A stretch of DNA of 64,000 nucleotides from Actinomycetales bacterium SN12 (GCA_002837415.1 PJCV01000004.1:186001-250000); one strand, 5' to 3'; positions 25,275-34,934 are shown, counted from the first letter of the stretch. Numbers and translations: made by a program. Notes: a model not told the origin generated them from the sequence alone.

Positions 25275-26210
25275 TCAGGACGCCGGGAGGACGACGTTCA
25301 GCGGCGGCTCGCCGGCCAGCATCCGCTCGATCTGACGCCGGACGAGCCGCGCCATCCGCGGGTTCATCGCCGTCGATGCTCCGCCGCCATGCGGGGTGAT
25401 CAGCAGGTTCGGCGCCGACCAGAGCGGATGCCCGGCGGGCAGGGGCTCCTCTTCGAAGACGTCGGATGCTGCGCGAATCGCGTCGGCGTTCAGAGCTGCG
25501 ACCAGGGCATCGGTGTCGATCAGCGGCCCGCGACCGACGTTCACCAGCAGAGCGCCCTTCGCCATACGGGCGATGCGCTCGCCGTCGAAGAGATGGTGCG
25601 TGGAGTCGCTCGACGGCAGGCTCAGCACGACGATCTCGGCATCGGGCAGCAGCGCGTCGAGCTCGTCCATGCTGTGCACGGCGATCTCGCCGACCCCCTC
25701 GAGCTGCTCGGTGCGCGCGCTGCGCGCGACGGCCGTCATCTGGACCTCGAACGGTGCCAGGCGCCGGGCGATCGCCGTGCCCACGCCGCCGAAGCCCACG
25801 AGCAGCACCCGCCGGTCGGCGAGGCTCTCGGCGAACACCGGCGCCCACTCGCCGCGCTCCTGGGCCTGCACGAACCGGGGCAGCTGCCGCTGCGCGGCGA
25901 TCATCATTCCGACCGCGAGCTCGGCGGTCGACGCCTCATGCACGCTCGCGGCGTTCGCGAAGCGCAGGCCGGGCGGCAGCGTGTCGGCGACTCCGTCATA
26001 GCCGATCGACTGGCCCTGCACGAGCCCGACCTCGATGCCCTCGAGGACGTCGAGCGACCCGGCGGTGCCCATGTACGGCGGCACGACGATGTCGAGGCGT
26101 TCGGCGGGCGCGGGGGATCGGAAGTCCCATACCCGCAGGTCGACCCCGTCGGGCAGGGGGCCGATGTTCTCGGCGAGGCGTTCGGTCGGCACGGTCACGA
26201 ACAGGGTCAC
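25275..26210 (-). CDS. D-isomer-specific 2-hydroxyacid dehydrogenase
   Basis: This 311-residue NAD(P)-dependent dehydrogenase reversibly reduces a 2-oxo acid to the D-2-hydroxy acid. The nucleotide fold carries GFGGVGTA near 139-146, NVGRGPLIDTDAL holds the active-site Arg, DVFEEEPLP the Glu, and ITPHGGG the catalytic His, so it looks active. The GTG at 26210 lies 6 nt after TAGGGT (26217-26222, minus strand), indicating a leaderless start. It ends about 22 bp before the operator of the GH13 gene on the same strand but has a separate promoter. The physiological substrate (glyoxylate, hydroxypyruvate or other) is not determined. Confidence 0.9.
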   Translation of the reverse strand: MTLFVTVPTERLAENIGPLPDGVDLRVWDFRSPAPAERLDIVVPPYMGTAGSLDVLEGIEVGLVQGQSIGYDGVADTLPPGLRFANAASVHEASTAELAVGMMIAAQRQLPRFVQAQERGEWAPVFAESLADRRVLLVGFGGVGTAIARRLAPFEVQMTAVARSARTEQLEGVGEIAVHSMDELDALLPDAEIVVLSLPSSDSTHHLFDGERIARMAKGALLVNVGRGPLIDTDALVAALNADAIRAASDVFEEEPLPAGHPLWSAPNLLITPHGGGASTAMNPRMARLVRRQIERMLAGEPPLNVVLPAS

Positions 26211-26255
26211 GCTATGACCCTACCTGCGCGCGCCCTCCGATGTCCGCGTGCTACC

Positions 26256-26274
26256 TTAGGCAAGCCTTACCAAA
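26256..26274 (+). promoter_or_regulatory. IdeR/DtxR-type iron box upstream of the siderophore uptake operon
   Basis: TTAGGCAAGCCTTACCAAA keeps the TTAGGnnAGnCTnACC pattern of the iron-dependent repressor site. It lies about 50 bp before the binding-protein start, where Fe(II)-bound IdeR/DmdR would block transcription in iron-rich cells. Confidence 0.8.
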
Positions 26275-26322
26275 CTGCGCATCGGATCTCGGTGATGCAG
26301 CCGCTCACCCGAAGGAACGCCT

Positions 26323-27354
26323 GTGCGATCTTCCCGCCTCCTCGCTCTCGCCGCCGCCGCAGCCCTCGCCATCGGCCTCGCCGGCTGCGCCTCCACCGCG
26401 GACGACACCCGCGACGACTCGAACGCCACCTCTCCCGGATCGTCGGGCGAGGCGTTCCCCGTCACCCTCGAGCACGCCTTCGGCGAGACCGTCATCGACG
26501 CCAAGCCCGAGCGGGTCGCGACCGTCGCGTGGGCGAACCACGAGGTGCCGCTCGCGCTCGGCATCGTCCCGGTCGGCATGAGCAAGGCCACCTGGGGAGA
26601 CGACGACAACGACGGCATCCTGCCCTGGGTCGAGGAGAAGCTCGACGAGCTCGGCGGCGAGACGCCCGTGCTGTTCGACGAGACCGACGGCATCGACTAC
26701 GAGGCCGTCGCCGACACCGCCCCCGACGTGATCCTCGCCGCGTACTCCGGCCTCACGCAGGAGGAGTACGACACCCTGTCGAAGATCGCTCCTGTCGTCG
26801 CCTACCCCGACGTCGCGTGGGGCACCTCGGTCGAGGACATGATCGAGATGAACTCCGAGGCGCTCGGTCTCGAGAAGGAGGGCGAGGCCCTCATCGAGCA
26901 GCTCGAGACCGACGCGGACGCTGCGCTCGCGCAGCATCCGGCGCTGAAGGACGCGAAGGTGCTGTTCGGATACTTCGACATGAGCGACCTGTCGAAGATC
27001 GGCTACTACACCGCCGCCGACACCCGCCCCGGCTACCTGCACGAGCTCGGCCTGCCGCTGCCGAGCATCGTCGAGGACAGCGCCGACAGCGACCAGTTCT
27101 ACCTCGAGGTCTCGGCCGAGGACGCGCAGAAGTTCGATGACGTCGACCTGTTCGTCACCTACGGCGACGACTCCACCGTGGCGACCCTGCAGGCCGACCC
27201 GCTGCTGTCGAAGATCCCCGCGATCGCCGAGGGTCGCGTCGCGATCCTGCCCGATGCGACGCCGATCGCCGCATCCGCGAATCCGTCGCCGCTGTCGATC
27301 CCGTGGGGCCTGAACGACTACTTCGGCATCCTCGCCGCGCCGCTGGCCAAGTAA
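26323..27354 (+). CDS. Iron-siderophore ABC transporter binding lipoprotein (FepB/FecB type)
   Basis: This 343-residue cluster A-II (TroA-like) substrate-binding protein captures ferric siderophores outside the membrane. The lipoprotein signal ends in LAGC (Cys22). The body shows PERVATVAWANHEVPLALG near the first lobe and ends in the second lobe with IPWGLNDYF. A GTG at 26323 follows GAAGGAA. It is the first gene of a five-gene set with two FecCD permeases, an ATPase and a siderophore-interacting reductase. The iron box upstream explains its control. The siderophore class (catecholate, hydroxamate or citrate) cannot be decided. Confidence 0.93.
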   Translation: MRSSRLLALAAAAALAIGLAGCASTADDTRDDSNATSPGSSGEAFPVTLEHAFGETVIDAKPERVATVAWANHEVPLALGIVPVGMSKATWGDDDNDGILPWVEEKLDELGGETPVLFDETDGIDYEAVADTAPDVILAAYSGLTQEEYDTLSKIAPVVAYPDVAWGTSVEDMIEMNSEALGLEKEGEALIEQLETDADAALAQHPALKDAKVLFGYFDMSDLSKIGYYTAADTRPGYLHELGLPLPSIVEDSADSDQFYLEVSAEDAQKFDDVDLFVTYGDDSTVATLQADPLLSKIPAIAEGRVAILPDATPIAASANPSPLSIPWGLNDYFGILAAPLAK

Positions 27355-27384
27355 GACTCCTGCCGCTCCCGGGGACTCCCGCTC

Positions 27385-28425
27385 GTGACCTCCACCGCCA
27401 CCCCGCCGGCCGTCGCGCATCTGCGCCGGCCGGTGCTGGCGCGCGCTTCGTGGCTGCTGGCGGGCGTCGGGGCTCTGGTCGTGCTCAGCATCCTGTCGAT
27501 CTCGTTCGGGGTGCGCGCGGTGACGATCGACGACGTGCTGGCCGCGCTGTCGGGGCAGAACGAGACCATCGAGCAGGCCGCGATCATCAAGCGGATGCCG
27601 CGCACCGTGCTCGCCCTGCTCGTCGGCGCCGCGCTGGCCATGGCAGGTGCGGCCATGCAGGCGGTCACCCGCAACCCGATCGCCGAGCCGGGCATCCTCG
27701 GCGTCTCCAACGGCGCCTCGCTCGCCGTGGTCGTCGGCATCGCCTCGTTCGGCCTGAGCGACCCGTTCGGTCAGATGGCCTTCGCCATCTCCGGAGCCGC
27801 AGCGGCGGCGGTCTTCGTGTACGCGGTCGGCTCGCTGGGCCGCGGCGGTGCCACTCCGCTCAAGCTCGCGCTCGCAGGCGCGGCCACGTCCGCGGCCTTC
27901 GCCTCGCTGATCAGCGCCATCATGCTGCCGCGCGTCGACCTGCTGCAGACGTTCCAGTCGTGGCAGGTGGGCGGCGTGGGCGGTGCGGAGTGGCCGCGCA
28001 TCGCGGTCACCGCGCCCGTGCTCGCGCTCGGCGCCCTCCTCTGCCTGCTGTGCGCGCGTGGGATGAACTCCCTCGCGCTCGGCGACGACATGGCGAGGGG
28101 CCTGGGCGAGAACGTCGCGCGCACGCGCATGCTCGCAGCGCTCGGCGCGGTGATCCTGGCCGGCGCCGCCACCGCCATCGCCGGTCCGATCGGCTTCGTC
28201 GGCCTGGTCGTGCCGCACGTGTGCCGGATGCTCATCGGCACCGATCATCGCTGGCTGATGCCGTTCTCGGCCATGGCCGGCTCGGTGCTGCTGACCGCGA
28301 GCGATGTCGTCGGCCGCGTGATCGCCCCGTCGGGGGAGGAGATCCAGGTGGGCATCATCACGGCGATCATCGGGGCCCCGTTCTTCATCTGGATCGTGCG
28401 CAGGCAGAAGGTGCGTGAGCTGTGA
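27385..28425 (+). CDS. Iron-siderophore ABC permease, FecCD family (first subunit)
   Basis: This 346-residue membrane permease of the BtuC/FecCD fold has about nine to ten helices. It forms half of the channel that brings ferric siderophore into the cytoplasm. Typical landmarks are RMPRTVLALLVGAALAMAG, AVTRNPIAEPGILGVSNGAS and GPIGFVGLVVPHVCRMLIG near the coupling helix. A GTG at 27385 sits 30 bp after the binding-protein stop. Its stop overlaps the next permease start by 4 bp (GTGA), so the two are coupled. Confidence 0.92.
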   Translation: MTSTATPPAVAHLRRPVLARASWLLAGVGALVVLSILSISFGVRAVTIDDVLAALSGQNETIEQAAIIKRMPRTVLALLVGAALAMAGAAMQAVTRNPIAEPGILGVSNGASLAVVVGIASFGLSDPFGQMAFAISGAAAAAVFVYAVGSLGRGGATPLKLALAGAATSAAFASLISAIMLPRVDLLQTFQSWQVGGVGGAEWPRIAVTAPVLALGALLCLLCARGMNSLALGDDMARGLGENVARTRMLAALGAVILAGAATAIAGPIGFVGLVVPHVCRMLIGTDHRWLMPFSAMAGSVLLTASDVVGRVIAPSGEEIQVGIITAIIGAPFFIWIVRRQKVREL

Positions 28426-29546
28426 GCACACGCGAGCACACTGCAGACGCGCACGCAGCGACGGCGGAGAGCAGCATCCCGGCCGCGCACACGCTCGAAC
28501 GGCCCGCCGACACCGGCGCGCACCGGGTGCAGCGCATCATCGCCGGGCGTCGATCCCGCCACCGCCGCCACCTGCTCGCCACGATCACGCTGGGTGTGCT
28601 GGTGTGCCTGCTCTTCGCCGTCGCGCTCATGGTCGGCGACCGGTTCTACAGCCCCGAGCAGATCGTGCGGGTCATGCTCGGCGAGAGCGTGCCCGGAGCC
28701 TCGTTCACCGTCGGCGAGCTGCGTCTGCCGCGGGCGGTGCTCGCCGTACTCACCGGGCTCGGCTTCGGGATGGCCGGCGTGACATTCCAGACCCTGCTGC
28801 GCAACCCACTCGCCTCCCCGGACATCATCGGCATCTCGCACGGTGCCGGTGCTGCGGCGGTGGTCGGCATCATCGTGCTCTCGCTCGACGGACCCGCGGT
28901 GTCGCTGCTCGCGCTCGGCGGTGCGATCGCCACGGCCGGGCTGATCTACGCGCTCTCGCTGCGGGGCGGCTTCGCCGGCACCCGGCTGATCCTCATCGGC
29001 ATCGGGATCGCGGCGGTGCTGCAGAGCGTGATCTCATACCTTCTCTCACGGGCGGCGAGCTGGGACATCCAGACCGCGATGCAGTGGCTCAGCGGCAGCC
29101 TCAACAACGCCTCATGGGAGCGCGTGGTTCCGATGGCCATCGCCGCGGCGGTCGTGATGCCGCTGATGCTGTCGCAGGGGCGCGCGCTCGGTGCGATGCA
29201 GCTGGGCGACGACTCCGCCGCCGGCCTCGGTGTGAGGGTGAACGCGACGCGCATGCTGTTCATCCTCGGAGCGGTCGCCCTGCTCGCCTTCGCCACCGCC
29301 GCCGCCGGGCCCATCGCCTTCGTCGCGTTCATGGCCGGGCCGATCGCCGCGCGCATCACGGGACCCGGAGCCGATCTGCTGCTGCCCAGCGCCTTCGTCG
29401 GCGCGGCACTCGTGCTCGGCAGCGACTTGCTCGGGCAGTTCGCCCTCGGCGCCCGCTATCCGGTCGGGGTCGTGACCGGCGTGCTCGGCGCGCCCTTCCT
29501 CATCTACCTGCTCATCCGCACCAACCGCTCGGGAGGCTCCCTGTGA
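28422..29546 (+). CDS. Iron-siderophore ABC permease, FecCD family (second subunit)
   Basis: This 374-residue FecCD permease pairs with the previous gene. It carries an extended polar N-terminus of about 45 residues before the first helix (HLLATITLGVLVCLLFAVAL). LRLPRAVLAVLTGLGFGMAG and LLRNPLASPDIIGISHGAG match the family's substrate-path motifs, and AAGPIAFVAFMAGPIAARI lies near the ATPase contact. A GTG start overlaps the upstream stop, and its own stop overlaps the ATPase start by 4 bp, giving a tightly coupled operon. Confidence 0.92.
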   Translation: MSTREHTADAHAATAESSIPAAHTLERPADTGAHRVQRIIAGRRSRHRRHLLATITLGVLVCLLFAVALMVGDRFYSPEQIVRVMLGESVPGASFTVGELRLPRAVLAVLTGLGFGMAGVTFQTLLRNPLASPDIIGISHGAGAAAVVGIIVLSLDGPAVSLLALGGAIATAGLIYALSLRGGFAGTRLILIGIGIAAVLQSVISYLLSRAASWDIQTAMQWLSGSLNNASWERVVPMAIAAAVVMPLMLSQGRALGAMQLGDDSAAGLGVRVNATRMLFILGAVALLAFATAAAGPIAFVAFMAGPIAARITGPGADLLLPSAFVGAALVLGSDLLGQFALGARYPVGVVTGVLGAPFLIYLLIRTNRSGGSL

Positions 29547-30343
29547 CCGTGGCGCACACTCTCGCGGCCGAGTCCGTCACGCTCGCGTACGGCGACCGCA
29601 CGGTGATCGAAGGGCTCGATCTGTCGATCGCGCCCGGCCGGATCACCTCGATCGTCGGAGCGAACGGATGCGGCAAATCCACGCTCCTTCGCGCGCTGGC
29701 GCGCCTGCTCACCCCGGCCGGCGGCCAGATCGTGCTCGACGGCGCCTCGGTGCACGCTCGCCCGTCGAAGGAGGTCGCGCGCCTTCTCGGGCTGCTGCCG
29801 CAATCGCCCGTCGCGCCCGAGGGGATCGCCGTCGCCGATCTCGTGGGCCGGGGCCGGCACCCGCACCAGCGGATGCTCGCGCGCTGGAGCGCGCAGGACT
29901 ACGCGGTGGTCGCCGATGCGCTCGACGCCACCGGGATCAGCGATCTCGCCGATCGCAGTGTGGATGAGCTGTCCGGCGGCCAGCGCCAGCGGGTGTGGAT
30001 CGCGATGGCGCTCGCGCAGCAGACCGACATCCTGCTGCTCGACGAGCCCACCACGTTCCTCGACGTCGCCCACCAGGTCGAGGTGCTCGACCTGCTCACC
30101 GACCTGAGCGCCTCACGCGGCACCACCATCGTGATGGTGCTGCACGACCTCAACCTCGCCGCCCGGTACAGCGACGAGCTGGTCGCCATGAAGGACGGCC
30201 GGGTGCACGCCGTCGGCGCCCCCGGTGAGATCGTCACCGCAGAACTCGTTCAGGAGGTCTTCGGCCTCGCCAATCAGATCACCGTCGACCCCGTCTCGGG
30301 CAAGCCGATGGTCACGCCCATCGGGAGACACCATGTCCGCTGA
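29543..30343 (+). CDS. Iron-siderophore ABC transporter ATP-binding protein (FepC type)
   Basis: This 266-residue cytoplasmic ATPase powers the FecCD channel. Walker A is GANGCGKST (39-47), the signature is LSGGQRQRVWIAMALAQ, Walker B is ILLLDEPTTFLD, and the switch His is in VLHDLNLA. The family-specific Q-loop reads LLPQSP. A GTG at 29543 overlaps the permease stop by 4 bp. Its own stop lies 8 bp inside the following reductase gene, so all five genes are probably one transcript under the iron box. Confidence 0.94.
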   Translation: MTVAHTLAAESVTLAYGDRTVIEGLDLSIAPGRITSIVGANGCGKSTLLRALARLLTPAGGQIVLDGASVHARPSKEVARLLGLLPQSPVAPEGIAVADLVGRGRHPHQRMLARWSAQDYAVVADALDATGISDLADRSVDELSGGQRQRVWIAMALAQQTDILLLDEPTTFLDVAHQVEVLDLLTDLSASRGTTIVMVLHDLNLAARYSDELVAMKDGRVHAVGAPGEIVTAELVQEVFGLANQITVDPVSGKPMVTPIGRHHVR

Positions 30344-31286
30344 CACCACGACGAAGACCCGGCCCACCTACCTGCTGGCGCTCGCCGAGGTTCGCGCCGT
30401 CGAGCGGGTGTCGCCCAGCTTCGTGCGGATCACCTTCGGTGGAGACGAGCTCGACGAGCTGGGCACTCCGGGCGACACGTTCGACTCGCGCGTCAAGCTG
30501 ATCTTCCCGCCCCGACCGGATGCCGTGCCGCCGATCGACCGTGACGGCGACGACTGGTGGGGATCGTACCTGGCCGTTCCCGAGCACGAGCGCGGCTCGA
30601 TGCGCACCTACTCGGTGCGCGAGCTGACCGTGACGGATGCGGGCACCGAGATCGTCATCGACTTCGTGCTGCACCTGCGCCCCGGACTCACCGGTCCGGC
30701 GTCCCGCTGGGCCGCCGACGCACGGGTGGGGCAGCAGATGTTCCTCATCGGCCCGCGTCGCGGCGTATCCGCCCGCGAGCACGGCGGCGCGGAGTTCGCG
30801 CCCGGCGAGGCGGGCTCGGTGCTGCTGGCCGGTGATGAGACCGCCGCGCCTGCGATCGCCCGCATCCTCGAGGACGCCCCGCGTGACCTGCGCGGCACCG
30901 CATTCATCGAGGTGCCGGAGCGGGCCGATGTGCTCGAGGTCGCGGCACCCGCCGGCGTGGAGGTGACCTGGCTGCCGCGCGCCGACGGCGTCGCACACGG
31001 AGCGTCTCTCATCCCGGCAGTGCTCGCCCATCTCGGTGACGCGCACACGCACGTCGATGTGCGCGATGTCGAGGGCGAGGATCTGCTCTGGGAGACCCCG
31101 GTGTACTCCGGCCTCGGCGAGCAGATCGCCGCGACGCACGCGCCCGCCGACCGGTACTTCTGGATCGCCGGCGAGAGCGGCGTTGTGACCACGCTGCGCC
31201 GACACCTGGTCAAGGATCTCGGCGTCGACCGCGCGCAGGTCGCCTTCATGGGCTACTGGCGCCACGGCGTCGCCATGCGCGGCTGA
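30333..31286 (+). CDS. Siderophore-interacting protein (FAD ferric-siderophore reductase)
   Basis: This 317-residue protein of the ViuB/YqjH family reduces Fe(III) in imported siderophore so that iron is released in the cytosol. The FAD-binding beta-barrel carries RTYSVRE (91-97, the conserved R-x-Y-S/T flavin motif). The NAD(P)-binding half has LLAGDETAAPAIARIL and ends WIAGESGVVTTLRRHL...GYWRHG, both typical of the family. The ATG at 30333 follows GGGAGA and lies inside the end of the ATPase gene. The position at the end of the uptake operon fits the role exactly. Confidence 0.94.
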   Translation: MSADTTTKTRPTYLLALAEVRAVERVSPSFVRITFGGDELDELGTPGDTFDSRVKLIFPPRPDAVPPIDRDGDDWWGSYLAVPEHERGSMRTYSVRELTVTDAGTEIVIDFVLHLRPGLTGPASRWAADARVGQQMFLIGPRRGVSAREHGGAEFAPGEAGSVLLAGDETAAPAIARILEDAPRDLRGTAFIEVPERADVLEVAAPAGVEVTWLPRADGVAHGASLIPAVLAHLGDAHTHVDVRDVEGEDLLWETPVYSGLGEQIAATHAPADRYFWIAGESGVVTTLRRHLVKDLGVDRAQVAFMGYWRHGVAMRG

Positions 31287-31345
31287 CGACCTCGAACGCT
31301 GCGACACCCGGGGGTAGTCTGAGCGCATCCGATGAAGGAGGCGTC

Positions 31346-31777
31346 ATGACGGTTCCCGAGATCAACTACTGGGCGGTGCTGGTCGCGACCGCGGCGAGCA
31401 TGGTGGTCGGCGCGGTGTGGTACTCCAGGGGTGTGATGGGTGAGCGCTGGGCGCGCCTCGCGGGCGTCGATCTCGAGCATCCGTCCCGCAGGCCGCTGTG
31501 GCCGATGATCACCACGGTGCTGATGAGCCTCATCACGGCGTGGGTGCTCGCCGGCGCCGCGACGATCGCGTGGCACTTCTACGCGGGCTCGTACTTCTGG
31601 GCATCCGTCGTCACCTCAGTGACGCTGTGGGCCGGCTTCACCGCGGCGCGCCTCATCACGCACGATGCGTTCGAGGGGCGCTCGACGCGTCTCACGACCC
31701 TGAACATCGGGCACGAGCTGGTGACGGTGCTCGTGATGGCGCTCATCGTCGGCGTCTGGCCGCCCGCCGGGCTCTGA
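31346..31777 (+). CDS. DUF1761 family membrane protein
   Basis: This 143-residue integral membrane protein has four predicted helices: WAVLVATAASMVVGAVWYS at the start, then two central helices and a last one before WPPAGL. The pattern NYWAVLVA...VWYS...G..W matches DUF1761, a widespread family of unknown function. The ATG at 31346 follows AAGGAGG. A -10 candidate TAGTCT lies about 25 nt upstream. It is not in an operon with its neighbours, so context suggests no role. Confidence 0.8.
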   Translation: MTVPEINYWAVLVATAASMVVGAVWYSRGVMGERWARLAGVDLEHPSRRPLWPMITTVLMSLITAWVLAGAATIAWHFYAGSYFWASVVTSVTLWAGFTAARLITHDAFEGRSTRLTTLNIGHELVTVLVMALIVGVWPPAGL

Positions 31778-31779
31778 TT

Positions 31780-31806
31780 CGTCGCCCCGCTTCGGGCGCG
31801 GCGACG
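31780..31806. terminator. Hairpin between DUF1761 and purQ (converging)
   Basis: CGTCGCC (31780-31786) pairs with GGCGACG (31800-31806) around a GC-rich loop with a short inner CCGC/GCGG-like stem. It can end transcription from both sides; no T-run is present. Confidence 0.5.
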
Positions 31807-31822
31807 CCCGCGACGGCGGATG

Positions 31823-32526
<704 letters not shown>

Positions 32527-32530
<4 letters not shown>

Positions 32531-32775
32531 TGCGAGACCTCGACTCCCACGACATCCTCGATGACGGAGTTCGACAGCACGTCCTCAGCCAGGCGCCGCG
32601 CCTCGGCCAGCACGTCGTCGGTGACCTCGCCGTCGACCGTGAGCTCGAAGCGCTTTCCGATGCGGACCTGGCTGAAGCTCTCGACACCCAGGCGGGCGAA
32701 GGCACCGGAGACGGCCTTCCCCTGCGGGTCGAGCAGTTCGGCCTTGGGCATGACGTCGACGACGATGGTGGGCAT
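32527..32775 (-). CDS. purS: Phosphoribosylformylglycinamidine synthase subunit PurS
   Basis: This 82-residue PurS bridges PurQ and PurL in the Gram-positive-type FGAM synthase. Landmarks are [18 protein letters not shown] and VRIGKRFEL, and the length is normal. The ATG at 32775 lies 7 nt after TAGAAT (32783-32788, minus strand), so the purSQ message is leaderless. It is the first gene of the purS-purQ pair. Confidence 0.95.
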
Positions 32776-32896
32776 ACCACTGATTCTAGGCGATGTCGGG
32801 CGGCCTCTCGGCCGGGGTCATGGTCATCACGCGGGCGGTTGTCAAGGGTGCGGTCGAAGGTGGTCGCCGCTCCGGCGCCTCGCTAAAGTCAGCGCC

Positions 32897-33373
32897 ATGA
32901 GCAGACGTCGGTTGGCAGGTGCGGGAGCCCTCGCGCTGCTGGTCGCGCTGACCGGCTGCGGGATCCAGATGCCCGCGGATCCGCACGGCAGCATCGACCG
33001 GATCGAGGGCGGCACGCTGCGCGCCGGAGCGACCGAGCAGCCGCCGTGGGTCGACGTGCACGACGCGGGGGAGCCGACGGGCTCGGAGCCCGAGCTGATC
33101 GAGGAGTTCGCCGCGCAGCTGGACGCCGGGGTGGAGTGGACCACCGGCAGCGAAGCCGACCTGCTCGCGGCCCTGGAGCGCGGCGAGCTCGACCTCGTCG
33201 TCGGCGGGTTCCTCGACGACACCCCCTGGACGGACCGAGGCGCGGTGACGCGGCCCTACACCGAGCGCAGCACGAAGCACGGGACGCAGAAGCACGTGAT
33301 GATCGTGCGCATGGGCGAGAACGCTCTGCTCACCGAGCTCGAGACGTTCCTGCACGAGGAGGCCGGCTCATGA
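32897..33373 (+). CDS. One-lobe solute-binding-like lipoprotein
   Basis: This 158-residue lipoprotein has lipobox LTGC (Cys21). Its mature part resembles the first lobe of family 3 (amino-acid type) binding proteins: GGTLRAGATEQPPWVDV, GSEPELIEEFAAQL, ALERGELDLVVGGF, and finally KHVMIVRMGENALLTELETFLHE, which in full-length proteins is the C-terminal end after lobe two. The whole second lobe (about 90 residues) is thus absent, with the junction near RPYTERSTKHGTQKHV. The ATG at 32897 is leaderless, 7 nt after TAAAGT (32884-32889). The stop overlaps the CDF transporter start by 4 bp (ATGA), so the two proteins are probably made together. No function is proven. Confidence 0.75.
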   Translation: MSRRRLAGAGALALLVALTGCGIQMPADPHGSIDRIEGGTLRAGATEQPPWVDVHDAGEPTGSEPELIEEFAAQLDAGVEWTTGSEADLLAALERGELDLVVGGFLDDTPWTDRGAVTRPYTERSTKHGTQKHVMIVRMGENALLTELETFLHEEAGS

Positions 33374-34365
33374 CGACGCGATTCGGCCGGGCCGAGCTTC
33401 CCGAGCAGCAGGAGAAGGCGCTGCGCAAGGCGATCCGCTTCGAGTGGTACACGCTGATCTTCCTCGCGGTGGCGATCACGATGGTCTACCTGGTGATGGG
33501 CAACTCGCAGGCGATGAAGGCCGCCTGGCTCGAGGACCTGCTCTCGCTCGCGCCGCCGATCGCCTTCCTCGTCGCGGTGCGCATCGTCAACCGCAAGCCC
33601 AGCGGCCGCTATCCGTACGGCTACCACCGTGCGGTCGGCGTCGCGCACCTGGTGGCGTCGGTGGCGCTGCTGGCCATGGGCGCGTTCCTCATCATCGACT
33701 CGGTCACCGGGCTGATCGGCGGCGAGCATCCGCCCATCGGCACGGTCGTGCTGTTCGGTCAGCCGATCTGGCTGGGCTGGCTGATGGTGATCGTGATGGC
33801 GCTCACCATCCCGCTTCCGATCTACTTCGGGCGGGTGAAGATGCGGCTGGCCGAAGAGCTGCACGACAAGGTGCTCTACGCCGACGCCGACATGAACAAG
33901 GCCGACTGGCAGACGGCCGTCGGCTCGATCGTCGGCGTGCTCGGCATCGGCATCGGGTGGTGGTGGACGGATGCCGCCGCGGCACTGCTCATCGCCGGCA
34001 GCATCCTCTGGGACGGCATCCGCAACATGCGGGCGGCGATCACCGACCTGATGGACACCGCCGCGACGACGTTCGACGACGGCAAGGTGCACCCGCTGAC
34101 CGGCAAGATCGACGAGCTGCTGCGTGCGCTGCCGTGGGCGGCAGAAGTCGGATCACGCGTCCGCGACCAGGGGCACGTGCTGCACGTGGAGTCGTTCGTC
34201 GTGCCGCGCAGAGGCCGCACCCCGAAGCTCGACGAGCTCATCTCGGCCCGCGACGCGTGCCTCGACCTGGACTGGAAGGTGCAGGACATCGTGATCGTGC
34301 CGATCGACGTGCTGCCCGAAGAGGTCGGCGGGCGTCGGGAGCACCAGTCCGAGCGCAACCAGTGA
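33370..34365 (+). CDS. Cation diffusion facilitator (CDF) family transporter
   Basis: This 331-residue protein has about six membrane helices (residues 25-235) and a soluble C-terminal domain of about 90 residues, the CDF architecture for H+-driven export of Zn2+, Co2+, Fe2+ or similar. Metal-site positions expected in helices 2 and 5 read LEDLLSLAPP and ADMNKADWQTA, giving Asp-rich rather than the usual HxxxD motif, so the ion is uncertain. RYPYGYHRAVGVAHLVAS is the conserved loop. It is coupled to the one-lobe lipoprotein gene upstream and ends 14 bp before the convergent apt gene. Confidence 0.85.
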   Translation: MTTRFGRAELPEQQEKALRKAIRFEWYTLIFLAVAITMVYLVMGNSQAMKAAWLEDLLSLAPPIAFLVAVRIVNRKPSGRYPYGYHRAVGVAHLVASVALLAMGAFLIIDSVTGLIGGEHPPIGTVVLFGQPIWLGWLMVIVMALTIPLPIYFGRVKMRLAEELHDKVLYADADMNKADWQTAVGSIVGVLGIGIGWWWTDAAAALLIAGSILWDGIRNMRAAITDLMDTAATTFDDGKVHPLTGKIDELLRALPWAAEVGSRVRDQGHVLHVESFVVPRRGRTPKLDELISARDACLDLDWKVQDIVIVPIDVLPEEVGGRREHQSERNQ

Positions 34366-34379
34366 GAAGCGCGCCGGGG

Positions 34380-34898
34380 TCAGGCTGAGCGGAAGACGGT
34401 GTGCAGGTCGCCGATCACGTCGCGTCCGCCCAGGCCGTCGATCTCGAACAGCACGCTGATGCCGGCGACGGTGTAGCCGAGGCTCTTCACGATCTCGCGT
34501 CCGGCGGCGAGTGTGCCGCCGGTGGCGAGCACGTCGTCGATGAGCAGGATGCGCGTGCCGGGCGGAAGGTCATCGTGCATCTCGACGGTGGCCGTGCCGT
34601 ACTCGAGCGCGTAGTCGACGGACGCCGCGGGGCGCGGCAGCTTGCCCGCCTTGCGGATCGGGGCGAACCCGACCCCGGCGGCGATCGCCGCAGCTCCGGC
34701 GAGGATGAACCCGCGCGCCTCGATGCCCGCGACGACGTCGAAGGAGCCGGTGAAGGGCTCGAGCAGCGCCTCGGTCGTGGCGCGCAGCGCCCGGGCATCC
34801 GCCAGCAGAGGCATGATGTCGCGGAACAGGATGCCTGGCTGCGGGTAGTCGGGGATCGAAGCGATCAGGGACTCGGCTCTCGCCAGTTCGGGACTCAC
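34380..34898 (-). CDS. apt: Adenine phosphoribosyltransferase
   Basis: This 172-residue enzyme converts adenine and PRPP to AMP in purine salvage. The PRPP loop is ILLIDDVLATGGTLAAG, GIEARGFILA is the family motif, and the start shows SIPDYPQPGILFRDI. A GTG at 34898 lies 6 nt after TAATCT (34905-34910, minus strand), a leaderless start. In actinobacteria apt often precedes rel, but here it stands alone beside a beta-glucosidase. Confidence 0.95.
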   Translation of the reverse strand: MSPELARAESLIASIPDYPQPGILFRDIMPLLADARALRATTEALLEPFTGSFDVVAGIEARGFILAGAAAIAAGVGFAPIRKAGKLPRPAASVDYALEYGTATVEMHDDLPPGTRILLIDDVLATGGTLAAGREIVKSLGYTVAGISVLFEIDGLGGRDVIGDLHTVFRSA

Positions 34899-34934
34899 CT
34901 GCCAAGATTACCGAACGGGTCGGGTGGCACCCCG

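Noticed and set aside
22860..27140. Open reading frame of more than 1400 codons on the plus strand
   Set aside because: It runs antisense through a LacI gene, a GH13 gene and a dehydrogenase gene, all with clear motifs and promoters, and then into the iron-uptake operon in the wrong frame. Its composition (runs of Arg, Gly, Val) is that of an antisense frame in GC-rich DNA.
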